From assembly GCF_002760615.1 (NCBI RefSeq), contig NZ_AWWI01000121.1:186001-250000 (forward strand): a DNA stretch of 64,000 nt, read 5' to 3'. Of the stretch, positions 1 to 8,340 are shown in pieces. The notes beneath the pieces are model-generated. The model did not search any database and had not been told where the DNA came from. It saw nothing but the letters and a program-made list of their open reading frames with translations. The DNA is from Puniceibacterium antarcticum. Its GTDB lineage: Bacteria; Pseudomonadota; Alphaproteobacteria; Rhodobacterales; Rhodobacteraceae. Numbering within the stretch: the stretch's first letter is position 1; each line of letters opens with the position of its first letter. The translations under genes were made by a program, and so were the position numbers.

Positions 1-1
1 C

Positions 2-409
2 ACCTCGGGCAAGATGACCGCGATGGAGGCGCTGATTTCCGTGCCCTCGCGCGGCATGCCGGTCAACGTGGCGGTTGATGGTCCGGTGCAATCCACCTGG
101 GAGCAGGGCAAAGAGATGTATTACACGCGCTACGGTCAGCTTGAGCTGTCCTGCGCGAATTGCCATGAGGACAATTATGGCAACTACATCCGCGCCGACC
201 ACCTGAGCCAGGGTCAGATCAACGGCTTTCCGGTGTACCGCCTCAAGAACACCAAGCTCAATCAAGTGCAGGACCGGTTTCAGGGCTGTATCCGCGACAC
301 CCGCGCTGAAACCTTCAGCGCCGGCAGCCCGGAATTTGTGGCGCTTGAGCTTTATGTCGCCTCGCGCGGCAACGGTCTTGGGGTCGAAGCCCCCTCAGTC
401 CGCAACTGA
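2..409 (+). CDS. soxA: SoxA, diheme/monoheme c-type cytochrome of thiosulfate oxidation (3' part)
   Basis: The open frame enters from the left edge, so only the C-terminal ~135 residues are present. It contains a c-type heme site CANCH near the middle. Further on, the FQGCIRDTRAE stretch matches the SoxA site where a cysteine ligates the heme and carries the persulfide. SoxA with SoxX attaches thiosulfate to the carrier SoxYZ in the periplasm. soxB follows 90 bp downstream. A strong hairpin with a T-run lies right after the stop, so soxB may be transcribed partly on its own. Identification is confident. The number of hemes cannot be judged from this fragment. Confidence 0.95.
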   Translation, partial: TSGKMTAMEALISVPSRGMPVNVAVDGPVQSTWEQGKEMYYTRYGQLELSCANCHEDNYGNYIRADHLSQGQINGFPVYRLKNTKLNQVQDRFQGCIRDTRAETFSAGSPEFVALELYVASRGNGLGVEAPSVRN

Positions 410-416
410 TCCAATC

Positions 417-447
417 CCCCGCGCGGCACGGCCTGCGCGGGGTTTTT
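417..447 (+). terminator. Rho-independent terminator or attenuator between soxA and soxB
   Basis: Arms CCCCGCGC (417-424) and GCGCGGGG (435-442) form an 8-bp GC stem followed by TTTTT. It starts 8 bp after the soxA stop, while soxB is co-directional. It therefore either ends the upstream sox transcript or reduces read-through into soxB. Confidence 0.75.
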
Positions 448-465
448 CACTGACAATCCATGCAT

Positions 466-477
466 ACATGCGCATGT
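466..477. promoter_or_regulatory. Palindrome upstream of soxB, candidate operator
   Basis: ACATGCGCATGT is a perfect 12-bp palindrome lying 22 bp before the soxB start and just after the soxA terminator. A related CACAT-N6-ATGTG repeat lies before the next sox-derived frame. The ArsR-family repressor SoxR controls sox genes in relatives, so it is a plausible binder. That link is inference. Confidence 0.45.
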
Positions 478-499
478 GTAATTTTCGGAAGGGTCCGCA

Positions 500-2197
500 A
501 TGATCTCTCGTCGCGACTTCATGCAGGTTTCCATGGCCGCCTCGGCTTTGGTCGGGGGCAGCGGGTTCGGCAACTGGTCGCGCCTTGCCGCGCAGCAGCG
601 GCTGACGCAGGACCAGCTGTTGCAGTTCGACACCTTCGGGAATGTGTCGCTGATCCACATCACCGACATCCATGCCCAGCTGAAACCGATCTATTTCCGC
701 GAACCCGAGGTGAATATCGGCGTCGGTGACAACCGGGGAAAGGTGCCGCATGTGACCGGCGCGGATTTCCGCAGGCTTTACGGCATCGACGATGGCGCGC
801 CCTCGGCCTATGCGCTGACCTATAATGACTTCTCGGCGCTCGCGGCGGAATATGGCCGCGTTGGCGGGTTGGACCGGGTGGCAACCGTGGTGAATGCGAT
901 CCGCGCCGAACGACCCGATGCGATCCTGCTGGATGGCGGCGACACCTGGCACGGGTCCTACACCTGCTACCAGACGGCGGGGCAGGACATGGTCAATGTG
1001 ATGAACGGGCTGAAGCCGGACGCCATGACCTTTCACTGGGAATTCACCCTCGGCTCTGAGCGTGTGAACGAGATTGTCGCCGGGCTGCCCTTTGCCGCGC
1101 TCGGTCAGAACATTTTTGATGCCGAATGGGACGAACCGGCCGAAGCTTTCGCGCCTTACAAGTTCTTTGAACGCGGCGGGGTCAAGATTGCCGTGATCGG
1201 TCAGGCTTTTCCCTATATGCCCATCGCCAACCCCGGCTGGATGTTCCCCGAATACTCCTTTGGTATCCGTGACCAGCATATGCAGGAAATGGTGGACGAG
1301 GTCCGCGCACAGGGCGCCGGTCTGGTGGTTCTGCTGTCGCACAACGGCTTTGACGTCGATAAAAAGATGGCCAGTGTGGTGACGGGCATCGACGTGATCC
1401 TGTCCGGTCACACGCACGACGCGCTGCCCGAACCCGTGCTGGTGGGGCAGACGATCATCGTCGCCTCAGGCTCCAACGGTAAATTTGTGTCGCGCGTCGA
1501 TCTGGATGTGCGCGACGGGCGGATGATGGGATTCCGCCACAAGCTGATCCCGATCTTCTCGGACGTGATAACTCCCGACCCCACCATGACCGCGCTGATC
1601 GACGCACAGCGCGCCCCGTATGAGGCCGAGATGTCCGAGGTGATCGGCAAAGCCGGCAGCCTGCTCTACCGCCGTGGCAACTTCAACGGCTCTTGGGATG
1701 ACGTGATCTGTGACGCGCTGCTGTCCGAACGCGAGGCAGAGATTGCCCTGTCGCCCGGCGTGCGCTGGGGTCCGTCGATCCTGCCCGGTCAGGACATCAC
1801 GCGCGAGGATATCTGGAACATGACTTCCATGACCTATCCCAACGCTTACCGCACCGAAATGACGGGGGAATACCTCAAGGTGGTGATGGAGGATGTGGCC
1901 GACAACCTGTTCAACCCGGACCCGTTCTACCAGCAGGGCGGCGACATGGTGCGCGTGGGTGGCATCGGCTACCGCATCGACGTGACCAAACCACAGGGCG
2001 AACGGATCTCGGACATGACGCTGCTGTCCACCGGCGACGCGATCGACCCCGCCCGCAGCTATGTGGTGGCCGGCTGGGCAAGCGTCAATGAAGGCACCGA
2101 AGGCCCGCCGATCTGGGACGTGGTCGAAAGCCACATCCGCAAGCAGGGCACGGTGACACCTGCGGACAACACGAGTGTGACGGTGGTCGGGGCCTAG
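500..2197 (+). CDS. soxB: SoxB, thiosulfohydrolase of the Sox system
   Basis: This 565-residue protein has the metallophosphoesterase/5'-nucleotidase fold of SoxB. SoxB is the manganese enzyme that hydrolyses sulfate off the SoxYZ-bound intermediate in the periplasm. The N-terminus SRRDF plus a short hydrophobic stretch is a Tat signal. Metal-site motifs are DIHAQ (residues 56-60), LLDGGDTW (143-150) and later SHNGFD and SGHTH. The HWE triplet near residue 179 replaces the NHE of true nucleotidases, which is typical of SoxB. Length matches the family. The start is supported by GGAAGGG about 10 bp upstream. Its neighbours are soxA before and a soxC/D remnant after. Confidence 0.97.
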   Translation: MISRRDFMQVSMAASALVGGSGFGNWSRLAAQQRLTQDQLLQFDTFGNVSLIHITDIHAQLKPIYFREPEVNIGVGDNRGKVPHVTGADFRRLYGIDDGAPSAYALTYNDFSALAAEYGRVGGLDRVATVVNAIRAERPDAILLDGGDTWHGSYTCYQTAGQDMVNVMNGLKPDAMTFHWEFTLGSERVNEIVAGLPFAALGQNIFDAEWDEPAEAFAPYKFFERGGVKIAVIGQAFPYMPIANPGWMFPEYSFGIRDQHMQEMVDEVRAQGAGLVVLLSHNGFDVDKKMASVVTGIDVILSGHTHDALPEPVLVGQTIIVASGSNGKFVSRVDLDVRDGRMMGFRHKLIPIFSDVITPDPTMTALIDAQRAPYEAEMSEVIGKAGSLLYRRGNFNGSWDDVICDALLSEREAEIALSPGVRWGPSILPGQDITREDIWNMTSMTYPNAYRTEMTGEYLKVVMEDVADNLFNPDPFYQQGGDMVRVGGIGYRIDVTKPQGERISDMTLLSTGDAIDPARSYVVAGWASVNEGTEGPPIWDVVESHIRKQGTVTPADNTSVTVVGA

Positions 2198-2219
2198 GCC
2201 CCACCACCCGCCCGCATAC

Positions 2220-2258
2220 ATGAAAAATTTGGCATTTTCATTCACATAAGCGCATGTG
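2220..2258. promoter_or_regulatory. Two inverted repeats before the soxC/D remnant
   Basis: ATGAAAA (2220-2226) pairs with TTTTCAT (2235-2241). Next to it CACAT (2243-2247) pairs with ATGTG (2254-2258) around AAGCGC. The second repeat resembles the palindrome before soxB and suggests a shared regulator. GGGAGG at 2269-2274 is the ribosome binding site. Confidence 0.4.
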
Positions 2259-2280
2259 TTGATATGAAGGGAGGCAGGAC

Positions 2281-2601
2281 ATGACGTTCGATACCAATCC
2301 AAAACAGGCCTCGCGCCGGGCGTTCCTGAGGGGAACGCTTGCGGCGGGCGGCACACTGGCCGGGGCGGGGATGGTCCGCGCCGGCGATCCGCTGATCACC
2401 GAAGTGCAGACCTGGGCGCAGGGCTTTGGCTGTTCCAGCGCCATATCGGATCATGGCGGTGTCTGGGGCGCTGATGTTCTGGCGGCCTTTCTCGCCAACC
2501 CAATGGCCGCAGTGAGCGGCACCAGAATGGCCTTTGCCGGTCTGAAGAAAGACGCGGATATCGCCGGGATGGTCGGTTATCTGCGCAGCACCGCACCCTG
2601 A
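2281..2601 (+). CDS. Apparent in-frame soxC-soxD deletion remnant, 106 aa
   Basis: The first ~50 residues look like the start of SoxC, the molybdenum subunit of sulfur dehydrogenase. There is a Tat signal SRRAFLRG followed by GDPLITEVQTWAQGFG. The rest reads like the C-terminal half of a class I cytochrome c domain such as SoxD, with HGGVW, an FLANP segment and the methionine-ligand motif GTRMAFAGLKK. The molybdopterin domain and any CxxCH heme site are missing. The junction falls near residue 50, around 2430, and may lie in a shared GF dipeptide. A good ribosome binding site remains. Function is doubtful. The 3' part could come from another cytochrome such as soxE. I treat it as a degenerate gene still open in frame. 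Confidence 0.7.
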   Translation: MTFDTNPKQASRRAFLRGTLAAGGTLAGAGMVRAGDPLITEVQTWAQGFGCSSAISDHGGVWGADVLAAFLANPMAAVSGTRMAFAGLKKDADIAGMVGYLRSTAP

Positions 2602-2626
2602 GTGCGGACAGACAAGACGATCTGAA

Positions 2627-2656
2627 CCGGGGCGCCTGCGGGCGTCCCCGGCTTTG
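2627..2656 (+). terminator. Terminator after the sox cluster
   Basis: CCGGGG (2627-2632) pairs with CCCCGG (2646-2651), extended by CGC/GCG-type pairs, and is followed by CTTTGT. It closes the sox region, with the clpP promoter region beyond. Confidence 0.6.
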
Positions 2657-2804
2657 TGTCGGTGCTGTGGTCGCGGGGTGGTTGTCGGCTGAACCTCGTA
2701 ACCCTATTTGATGACGGACCCTTGCAGGCAGGAGTCACCAACACTAAGACTCTGGTAACCGCAAGACGCTAGACACTTTACACATCAGCAGCAGGCAGGC
2801 CGAC

Positions 2805-3434
2805 ATGAGAGACCCAGTAGAAACCTATATGAACCTTGTGCCCATGGTGGTTGAACAGACCAGCCGTGGCGAACGCGCCTATGACATCTTTTCGCGCCTG
2901 CTCAAGGAACGGATCATTTTCATCAACGGCCCGATCCACAGCGGGATGAGCCACTTGGTCGTGGCCCAGTTGCTGCACCTTGAGTCAGAGAATCCGTCCA
3001 AGGAAATCAGCCTGTATGTCAACTCGCCCGGGGGCGAGGTGACAGCGGGCCTCTCGATCTATGACACCATGCAGTACATCAAACCGAAGGTGTCTACACT
3101 GGTCTGTGGCATGGCCGCCTCAATGGGGTCGGTGATTGCGATCGGCGGCGAAAAGGGCATGCGTTTTGCCCTGCCGAATGCCGAAATCATGATTCACCAG
3201 CCCTCAGGCGGATCGCAGGGCATGGCCGAAGATATCCTGATTTCGGCCCGTCACATAGAAAAAACGCGCGAGCGGATGTATCAGCTTTACGTGAAGCATT
3301 CCGGTCAGACCCTCAAAGCGGTTCAAAAGGCGCTTGATCGCGATCTGTGGATGACGCCCGAAGAGGCCAAGGATTGGGGCCATATCGACGAGATCGTGAC
3401 AAGCCGCGAAGCCGTTGAAGAAGCAAAGTCTTAA
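2805..3434 (+). CDS. clpP: ClpP, ATP-dependent protease proteolytic subunit
   Basis: A 209-residue serine protease of the Clp family, which forms the double-ring chamber that degrades proteins fed by ClpX or ClpA. The catalytic serine is Ser106 in GMAASMGS. The histidine is His131 in MIHQPSGG and the aspartate is Asp180 in DRD. The start at 2805 has AGGCAGG upstream, and the N-terminus keeps the LVPMVVEQT stretch with the family's usual short propeptide. clpX follows 152 bp downstream on the same strand, the usual pairing. A hairpin separates the two genes, so partial termination with a second promoter for clpX is possible. Confidence 0.98.
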   Translation: MRDPVETYMNLVPMVVEQTSRGERAYDIFSRLLKERIIFINGPIHSGMSHLVVAQLLHLESENPSKEISLYVNSPGGEVTAGLSIYDTMQYIKPKVSTLVCGMAASMGSVIAIGGEKGMRFALPNAEIMIHQPSGGSQGMAEDILISARHIEKTRERMYQLYVKHSGQTLKAVQKALDRDLWMTPEEAKDWGHIDEIVTSREAVEEAKS

Positions 3435-3448
3435 GATCGCATTAAGGT

Positions 3449-3480
3449 CTGCGGGCGATAACACCCGCCCGCAGCAAAAT
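3449..3480 (+). terminator. Hairpin between clpP and clpX
   Basis: CTGCGGGCG (3449-3457) pairs perfectly with CGCCCGCAG (3466-3474) and is followed by CAAAATTT. The T-run is weak, so this may be a partial terminator or an mRNA end stabiliser. Confidence 0.5.
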
Positions 3481-3586
3481 TTGCGATTGTAGAGCGGAAA
3501 TGCCTGTCTTAGACTGACGGGAACTTAGCGGCTGGCAGGGATTTCACCGTCGTGGAACGCTGCCGGGCGGTGAAGAAAGGTGCGAA

Positions 3587-4852
3587 ATGGCGACGAATTC
3601 TGGCGGTGACAGCAAGAACACCCTTTACTGTAGCTTCTGTGGCAAAAGCCAGCATGAGGTCCGCAAACTGATCGCCGGGCCGACCGTGTTCATCTGCGAC
3701 GAATGTGTCGAGCTGTGCATGGACATCATCCGGGAAGAGACCAAAGGCTCGGGCCTCAAGGCGGCTGACGGTGTTCCGACCCCGCGTGATATCTGCAATG
3801 TGCTCGACGATTACGTCATCGGTCAGCAGATGGCGAAACGCGTGTTGTCGGTTGCGGTGCACAATCACTACAAACGTCTGAACCACAGCCAAAAGACCAA
3901 CGATATCGAGCTGAGCAAATCCAACATCCTGCTGATCGGCCCCACCGGCTGCGGCAAGACGCTGCTTGCACAGACGCTGGCGCGCATCCTGGATGTGCCG
4001 TTCACAATGGCGGATGCAACCACACTGACCGAGGCTGGTTACGTGGGCGAGGATGTGGAAAACATCATCCTCAAGCTGCTGCAATCCTCGGAATACAATG
4101 TCGAACGCGCGCAGCGCGGCATCGTCTATATTGACGAGGTCGACAAGATCACCCGCAAATCCGAAAACCCCTCGATCACCCGCGACGTCTCGGGTGAGGG
4201 TGTGCAACAGGCCTTGCTCAAGCTGATGGAAGGCACGGTTGCCTCCGTTCCGCCGCAGGGCGGGCGCAAGCATCCGCAGCAGGAATTCCTGCAGGTCGAT
4301 ACGACCAACATCCTGTTCATCTGCGGCGGTGCCTTTGCGGGTCTGGATCGGATCATCTCGCAGCGCGGTAAGGGCTCTGCCATGGGCTTTGGTGCCGATG
4401 TGCGTGACGTCGAATCGCGCGGCGTGGGCGAGGTCTTCAAAGAGCTTGAACCAGAGGATCTGCTGAAATTCGGTCTGATCCCGGAATTCGTCGGCCGTCT
4501 GCCGGTTCTGGCGACGCTCGAAGATCTGGACGAAGACGCGCTGGTCACCATCCTGACCCAGCCGAAAAACGCCTTGGTCAAGCAATACCAGCGCCTGTTC
4601 GAAATGGAAGACACCGCGCTGACCTTCACCGACGACGCGCTGACGGCGATTGCGAAACGGGCCATTGCGCGCAAGACCGGTGCCCGTGGCCTGCGCTCGA
4701 TCCTCGAAGCGATCCTGCTCGAAACCATGTTCGAACTTCCCGGCATGGACGATGTGATCGAGGTTGTGGTGAACGAAGAGGCGGTGAATTCCGACGCCAG
4801 GCCTCTGATGATCTACGCCGACCAGAAGAAAGAGCCTGCAACAGCGGGCTGA
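3587..4852 (+). CDS. clpX: ClpX, unfoldase subunit of Clp protease
   Basis: This 421-residue AAA+ ATPase recognises, unfolds and threads substrates into ClpP. The N-terminal zinc domain has cysteines 15, 18, 37 and 40. Walker A is GPTGCGKT (118-125) and Walker B is VYIDEVD (180-186). The pore loop is GYVG (151-154), and the C-terminal AAA small domain carries the GARGLR sensor-2 motif. Length and motifs are complete. A strong terminator follows. The lon gene often found next in other proteobacteria is not here. Instead a RidA-like gene follows. Confidence 0.98.
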   Translation: MATNSGGDSKNTLYCSFCGKSQHEVRKLIAGPTVFICDECVELCMDIIREETKGSGLKAADGVPTPRDICNVLDDYVIGQQMAKRVLSVAVHNHYKRLNHSQKTNDIELSKSNILLIGPTGCGKTLLAQTLARILDVPFTMADATTLTEAGYVGEDVENIILKLLQSSEYNVERAQRGIVYIDEVDKITRKSENPSITRDVSGEGVQQALLKLMEGTVASVPPQGGRKHPQQEFLQVDTTNILFICGGAFAGLDRIISQRGKGSAMGFGADVRDVESRGVGEVFKELEPEDLLKFGLIPEFVGRLPVLATLEDLDEDALVTILTQPKNALVKQYQRLFEMEDTALTFTDDALTAIAKRAIARKTGARGLRSILEAILLETMFELPGMDDVIEVVVNEEAVNSDARPLMIYADQKKEPATAG

Positions 4853-4872
4853 TCTTTCCTCATGGGACGACC

Positions 4873-4900
4873 AAAGGGCGGGGGAAACCCCGCCCTTTTT
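4873..4900 (+). terminator. Terminator of clpX
   Basis: AAAGGGCGGGG (4873-4883), loop GAAA, then CCCCGCCCTTT (4888-4898) running into more T. This is a canonical intrinsic terminator 20 bp after the clpX stop. Confidence 0.9.
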
Positions 4901-4988
4901 GCATCCGGGGCCTGCCGGATCATATTGACTTTGTCGCGGCCAGAGGATTGATCTGATCCGTCTTGGCCACCCCAGAAAGGACCTCCTC

Positions 4989-5357
4989 ATGACCATCAAA
5001 CGCATCCATTCCGGCAGTCCTTTCGAGGAAAAGATCGGCTATTGCCGCGCCGTTGTCGCCGGTGGCTTTGTGCATGTGGCCGGAACGGTGGGGCAGGGCG
5101 ACACGGTCGAAGAACAGTGCCGCACGGCGCTTGGCACCATCGGCTGGGCCCTGCGTCAGGCCGGGGCGGGCTTTTCTGATGCTGTCCGGGTGACCTATTA
5201 TCTGCCGCTCGCATCGGATTTCGAAAAATGCTGGCCGATCCTAGCGGAAACCTTCGGGGACAATCCGCCGGTCGCCACGATGATCGAATGCGGCTTGATC
5301 GATGCGAAATACCGCATCGAAATCGAACTGACCGCACTGGCACCTCAGACCCTTTGA
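4989..5357 (+). CDS. RidA/YjgF-family protein lacking the catalytic arginine
   Basis: The 122-residue protein has the compact RidA fold pattern: an N-terminal GGFVHVAGTVGQG strand-turn and C-terminal IEIELTAL. Classical RidA deaminates reactive enamine/imine intermediates using an arginine in a PARSxVEV-type motif. Here the aligned segment is PVATMIECG, so the arginine is replaced by alanine. This places it in one of the Rid subfamilies of uncertain function, and imine deaminase activity should not be assumed. A ribosome binding site GAAAGGA lies upstream. It stands alone between the clpX terminator and the NDUFA12 gene. Confidence 0.85.
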   Translation: MTIKRIHSGSPFEEKIGYCRAVVAGGFVHVAGTVGQGDTVEEQCRTALGTIGWALRQAGAGFSDAVRVTYYLPLASDFEKCWPILAETFGDNPPVATMIECGLIDAKYRIEIELTALAPQTL

Positions 5358-5473
5358 ATTGTAGGCGAAAATCCGGCTGTCCCGGGGGCTGAGGATGCAG
5401 CTGCGGCAAGGCCGCGCTGGACCTTGATCCCGGGATGGTTCATAGAGGGCACAGACCTTCAGAGGAGTCATCC

Positions 5474-5857
5474 ATGGGCATTCTCAGCACCCTTTTGCGC
5501 GCCGTGACATGGTGGAACGGCCAGACGCTCAACACCCAACTCTACACTTGGCGCAAAGGCCAGCGGGTGGGCGATGACTCGCAAGGGAACATCTTCTATC
5601 AGACCGCTGACGGCAAGCGGCGCTGGGTCATCTTCAACGGCGAAGCCGAAGCCACGCGGATCGGTCCGGAATGGCACGGCTGGCTGCATCACACCTATCA
5701 GGAACCCCCGACCGAACGGCCCATGGCCCACAAGGTCTGGGAAAAACCGCATCAGGAAAACCTCACGGGCACGGCGCAGGCCTATGCGCCTGCCGGGTCG
5801 ATCCGCCGCGTGACCCCGAAGGATCGAAGCGATTACGAGGCGTGGAGCCCGGAATAA
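5474..5857 (+). CDS. NDUFA12-family accessory subunit of NADH:ubiquinone oxidoreductase
   Basis: A 127-residue protein of the NDUFA12/B17.2 family, an accessory subunit of respiratory complex I kept in alphaproteobacteria and mitochondria. Recognisable features are [14 protein letters not shown] near the start, [17 protein letters not shown], the conserved [10 protein letters not shown] block and the C-terminal [15 protein letters not shown]. The start at 5474 is chosen because AGAGGAG lies 6 bp upstream, although the frame stays open further 5'. It is soluble and peripheral, without a membrane helix. The DUF2155 gene follows closely, a common arrangement in this family of bacteria. Confidence 0.93.
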   Translation: MGILSTLLRAVTWWNGQTLNTQLYTWRKGQRVGDDSQGNIFYQTADGKRRWVIFNGEAEATRIGPEWHGWLHHTYQEPPTERPMAHKVWEKPHQENLTGTAQAYAPAGSIRRVTPKDRSDYEAWSPE

Positions 5858-5859
5858 CC

Positions 5860-5937
5860 ATGTCCACAAATCAGAGCCGCAGCAGCGCATCGGCGTCCCT
5901 GACCCCGGTGAGACCCTGCGAAAAGAGGGTTAAATGA
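5860..5937 (+). CDS. Possible 25-aa leader frame coupled to the DUF2155 gene
   Basis: An ATG two bases after the NDUFA12 stop opens a 25-codon frame rich in serine and arginine. Its TGA overlaps the ATG of the next gene (ATGA). The overlap suggests translational coupling. The ribosome binding site is poor and the frame could be chance. Confidence 0.18.
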   Translation: MSTNQSRSSASASLTPVRPCEKRVK

Positions 5938-6293
5938 TCCGTTTTGCAGTGCTTGTTATCTTGGCGATCACCACCTCTGCCTCCGCCCAGGAGGCCGTGA
6001 CCGACACAAATGGCGCAACCCTGCGCGCTCTGGACAAGCTCAGCGGCAAAGTCACCGACATGCAGCTGTCCAACGGTGAACATCAGGCTCTTGGGCGCAT
6101 TGATGTGGAACTGGACGATTGCCGCTACCCAGAGGATGACCCGGCAGGCGATGCCTATGCCTTTGTCACGATTCGCGAGACGGGCAAGCCGGATCCGATC
6201 TTTCGCGGCTGGATGGTCGCCTCGGCCCCGGCGCTGAACGCCATGGACCACCCGCGCTACGACGTCTGGGTCATGCGCTGCAGAACGTCCTGA
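5934..6293 (+). CDS. DUF2155 exported protein
   Basis: This 119-residue protein has a cleavable signal peptide (hydrophobic residues ~3-17, SASA-Q cleavage region). The mature part matches the DUF2155 pattern: LRALDKLSGKVTD, then FRGWMVASAPALNAMDHPRYDVWVMRC at the end. The family is periplasmic and of unknown function. It is often found next to NDUFA12 and aat in alphaproteobacteria, as here. Its 3' end overlaps the convergent aat gene by 37 bp. AAGAGGG lies ahead of the ATG. Confidence 0.88.
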   Translation: MIRFAVLVILAITTSASAQEAVTDTNGATLRALDKLSGKVTDMQLSNGEHQALGRIDVELDDCRYPEDDPAGDAYAFVTIRETGKPDPIFRGWMVASAPALNAMDHPRYDVWVMRCRTS

Positions 6294-6892
6294 GCGGACG
6301 CCGCCAGCGGCACCCCTGAAAAATCGGCTGTTTGTGCCACCGCCCGCTGCAGCCGGTTATGGTATTCGATCCGGCTGATTTCTACCGCGCCCAAAGACGC
6401 CAGATGCGGTGTCAGAAACTGCGTGTCAAACAGGGTGAACCCGGTGCGGTTCAGGTGATCCACCAGCCAGGTCAGCGCCAGCTTTGACGCATCGGTACGG
6501 CGCGAAAACATCGATTCGCCACAGAATGCCGCGCCGATGGTGACGCCGTAGACCCCGCCCGACAGAACCCCCTCCTGCCAGACCTCCAGCGAATGGGCGC
6601 GCCCAAGCGCAAAGAGGGTGGTGTAAAGCGCGCGAATCTCGGCATTGATCCAGGTCTCTGCACGGTCTGCGCAGGCGTCGATCACGCCGGTAAAATCCGT
6701 ATTGATGGTGACGCTATAGCCACCCCGCACCAGCCTGCGCGCCAGACTGCGCGAGACGTGAAAGCCATCCAGCGGAAACACGCCCCGCCGCTGCGGGTCA
6801 ACCCAAAAGATATCCGGGTCGTCGCGGCTTTCTGACATTGGAAAGATGCCGTTGCGATAGGCCTGCAACAACAGATCCGGCGAGACAGTCAC
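6257..6892 (-). CDS. aat: Leucyl/phenylalanyl-tRNA-protein transferase
   Basis: A 211-residue Aat enzyme, which attaches Leu or Phe to N-terminal Arg/Lys of proteins and so marks them for ClpAP. Motifs are YRNGIFPMSESRDDPDIFWVDPQRRG at the N-terminus, then FHVSRSLAR, GVYGVTIGAAFCGESMFSR and DTQFLTPHLASLGAVEI. The start is a GTG at 6892, fixed by family length. No clear ribosome binding site is visible because a double-hairpin repeat ends only ~12 bp upstream. It is downstream of accC on the same strand. The 3' end overlaps the DUF2155 gene. Confidence 0.95.
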   Translation of the reverse strand: MTVSPDLLLQAYRNGIFPMSESRDDPDIFWVDPQRRGVFPLDGFHVSRSLARRLVRGGYSVTINTDFTGVIDACADRAETWINAEIRALYTTLFALGRAHSLEVWQEGVLSGGVYGVTIGAAFCGESMFSRRTDASKLALTWLVDHLNRTGFTLFDTQFLTPHLASLGAVEISRIEYHNRLQRAVAQTADFSGVPLAASAQDVLQRMTQTS

Positions 6893-6903
6893 GACGCCGC
6901 GCC

Positions 6904-6952
6904 GCCAAAAGTTTTCAGAAAACTTTTGGCAAGACTTTTTCGAAAAGTCTTG
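6904..6952 (-). repeat. Double-hairpin spacer element, copy 1 (accC-aat)
   Basis: Two perfect palindromes sit side by side. Arms 6904-6916 (GCCAAAAGTTTTC) and 6918-6930 form the first. CAAGACTTTT..AAAAGTCTTG (6930-6952) forms the second. The same layout, with different but self-complementary stems, lies between the DUF2849 and cysI genes (54290-54340). It may act as an intercistronic terminator or processing site. Confidence 0.75.
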
Positions 6953-6977
6953 GGCGCAACCGCGCTCATGTCGCGCC

Positions 6978-8330
6978 TCAGCCCTGTTTCAGCGTCTGAT
7001 CCAGCCAGTGTTCCAGCCAGTGGATGTTGTAATTGCCGGAATGGATGTCAGGCTCTTCCAGCAAGGCATGAAACAGCGGAATTGTCGTATCCACACCATC
7101 GACGATCAACTCGCCCAGCGCCCGGTTCAGACGCGCCAGCGCCTCTGTCCGGTCGCGCCCGTGCACGATCAGCTTGCCGATCAGGCTGTCGTAGTAGGGC
7201 GGGATCTTGTAGCCGTCATACAGCGCGGAATCGATCCGTACGCCCAGACCGCCCGGCGCATGGTACTGCGTGATCCGCCCCGGAGAGGGCGAGAAATTCG
7301 GCAGCTTTTCGGCATTGATGCGCACTTCGATCGCATGGCCGTTGATCTTCAGATCCTCTTGCACAAAGGACATCGGCAGCCCTGCGGCCACGCGGATCTG
7401 TTCGCGCACCAGATCAACGCCAAAGATCGCTTCGGTGACCGGGTGTTCGACCTGCAGGCGGGTGTTCATCTCGATGAAATAGAACTCACCCTGTTCATAC
7501 AGGAACTCGACCGTGCCCGCGCCTGCATAGTTGATCTTGGCCACCGCATCGGCGCAGACCTTGCCGATCCGTGCGCGTTCTTCTTCGCTGATGCAGGGGC
7601 CGGGGGCCTCTTCCAGCACCTTCTGGTGCCGCCGCTGCAGCGAACAGTCGCGTTCGCCCAGATGCACCGCTCCGCCCTTGCCGTCGCCAAACAGCTGGAT
7701 CTCGATATGGCGCGGCGTGGTCAGATATTTTTCGATATAGACTTCGTCATTGCCAAAGGCGGCCTTCGCTTCCGAGCGGGCGGTCAGAAAGGCGCGCTCC
7801 ATCTCCGAATCATTCCGCGCAACCTGCATGCCGCGTCCGCCACCACCGGCTGTCGCCTTGATGATCACCGGATAGCCGATTTCGGCGCCCATGCTGCGGG
7901 CGCTGTCCAAGTCGGGTACAGCGCCGCCAGAGCCGGGAACGCAGGGCACACCCAGCGCCTTCATCGTCTCGATTGCGGTGATCTTGTCACCCATGACGCG
8001 GATATGTTCTGCGGTCGGCCCGATAAAGGTCAGCCCGTGGTCCTGGACGATCTGCACGAATTTCGCATTCTCGGACAGAAAGCCATAACCTGGGTGGATC
8101 GCCTGCGCGCCGGTGACTTCACAGGCTGAAATGATCGCTGGGATCGACAGGTAGCTGTCGGTCGACGAGGGCGGGCCGATGCAGATGGTTTCATCTGCCA
8201 TGCGCACATGCATTGCGTCGCTGTCGGCGGTCGAGTGCACAGCCACAGAGGCGATACCCATCTCGCGGCAGGCACGGATGACTCGCAGGGCGATTTCTCC
8301 GCGGTTGGCGATCAGAATCTTGTCAAACAT
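6978..8330 (-). CDS. accC: Acetyl-CoA carboxylase, biotin carboxylase subunit
   Basis: A 450-residue ATP-grasp enzyme that carboxylates biotin on AccB with bicarbonate and ATP, the first step of fatty acid synthesis. The N-terminus [20 protein letters not shown] is the standard biotin carboxylase start. The glycine-rich loop [12 protein letters not shown], the [11 protein letters not shown] block and [16 protein letters not shown] are all present. accB lies 10 bp upstream in the same operon. Length is normal for a stand-alone bacterial AccC, with no fusion to carrier or transferase domains. Confidence 0.98.
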   Translation of the reverse strand: MFDKILIANRGEIALRVIRACREMGIASVAVHSTADSDAMHVRMADETICIGPPSSTDSYLSIPAIISACEVTGAQAIHPGYGFLSENAKFVQIVQDHGLTFIGPTAEHIRVMGDKITAIETMKALGVPCVPGSGGAVPDLDSARSMGAEIGYPVIIKATAGGGGRGMQVARNDSEMERAFLTARSEAKAAFGNDEVYIEKYLTTPRHIEIQLFGDGKGGAVHLGERDCSLQRRHQKVLEEAPGPCISEEERARIGKVCADAVAKINYAGAGTVEFLYEQGEFYFIEMNTRLQVEHPVTEAIFGVDLVREQIRVAAGLPMSFVQEDLKINGHAIEVRINAEKLPNFSPSPGRITQYHAPGGLGVRIDSALYDGYKIPPYYDSLIGKLIVHGRDRTEALARLNRALGELIVDGVDTTIPLFHALLEEPDIHSGNYNIHWLEHWLDQTLKQG

Positions 8331-8340
8331 TGCCTGTGCC

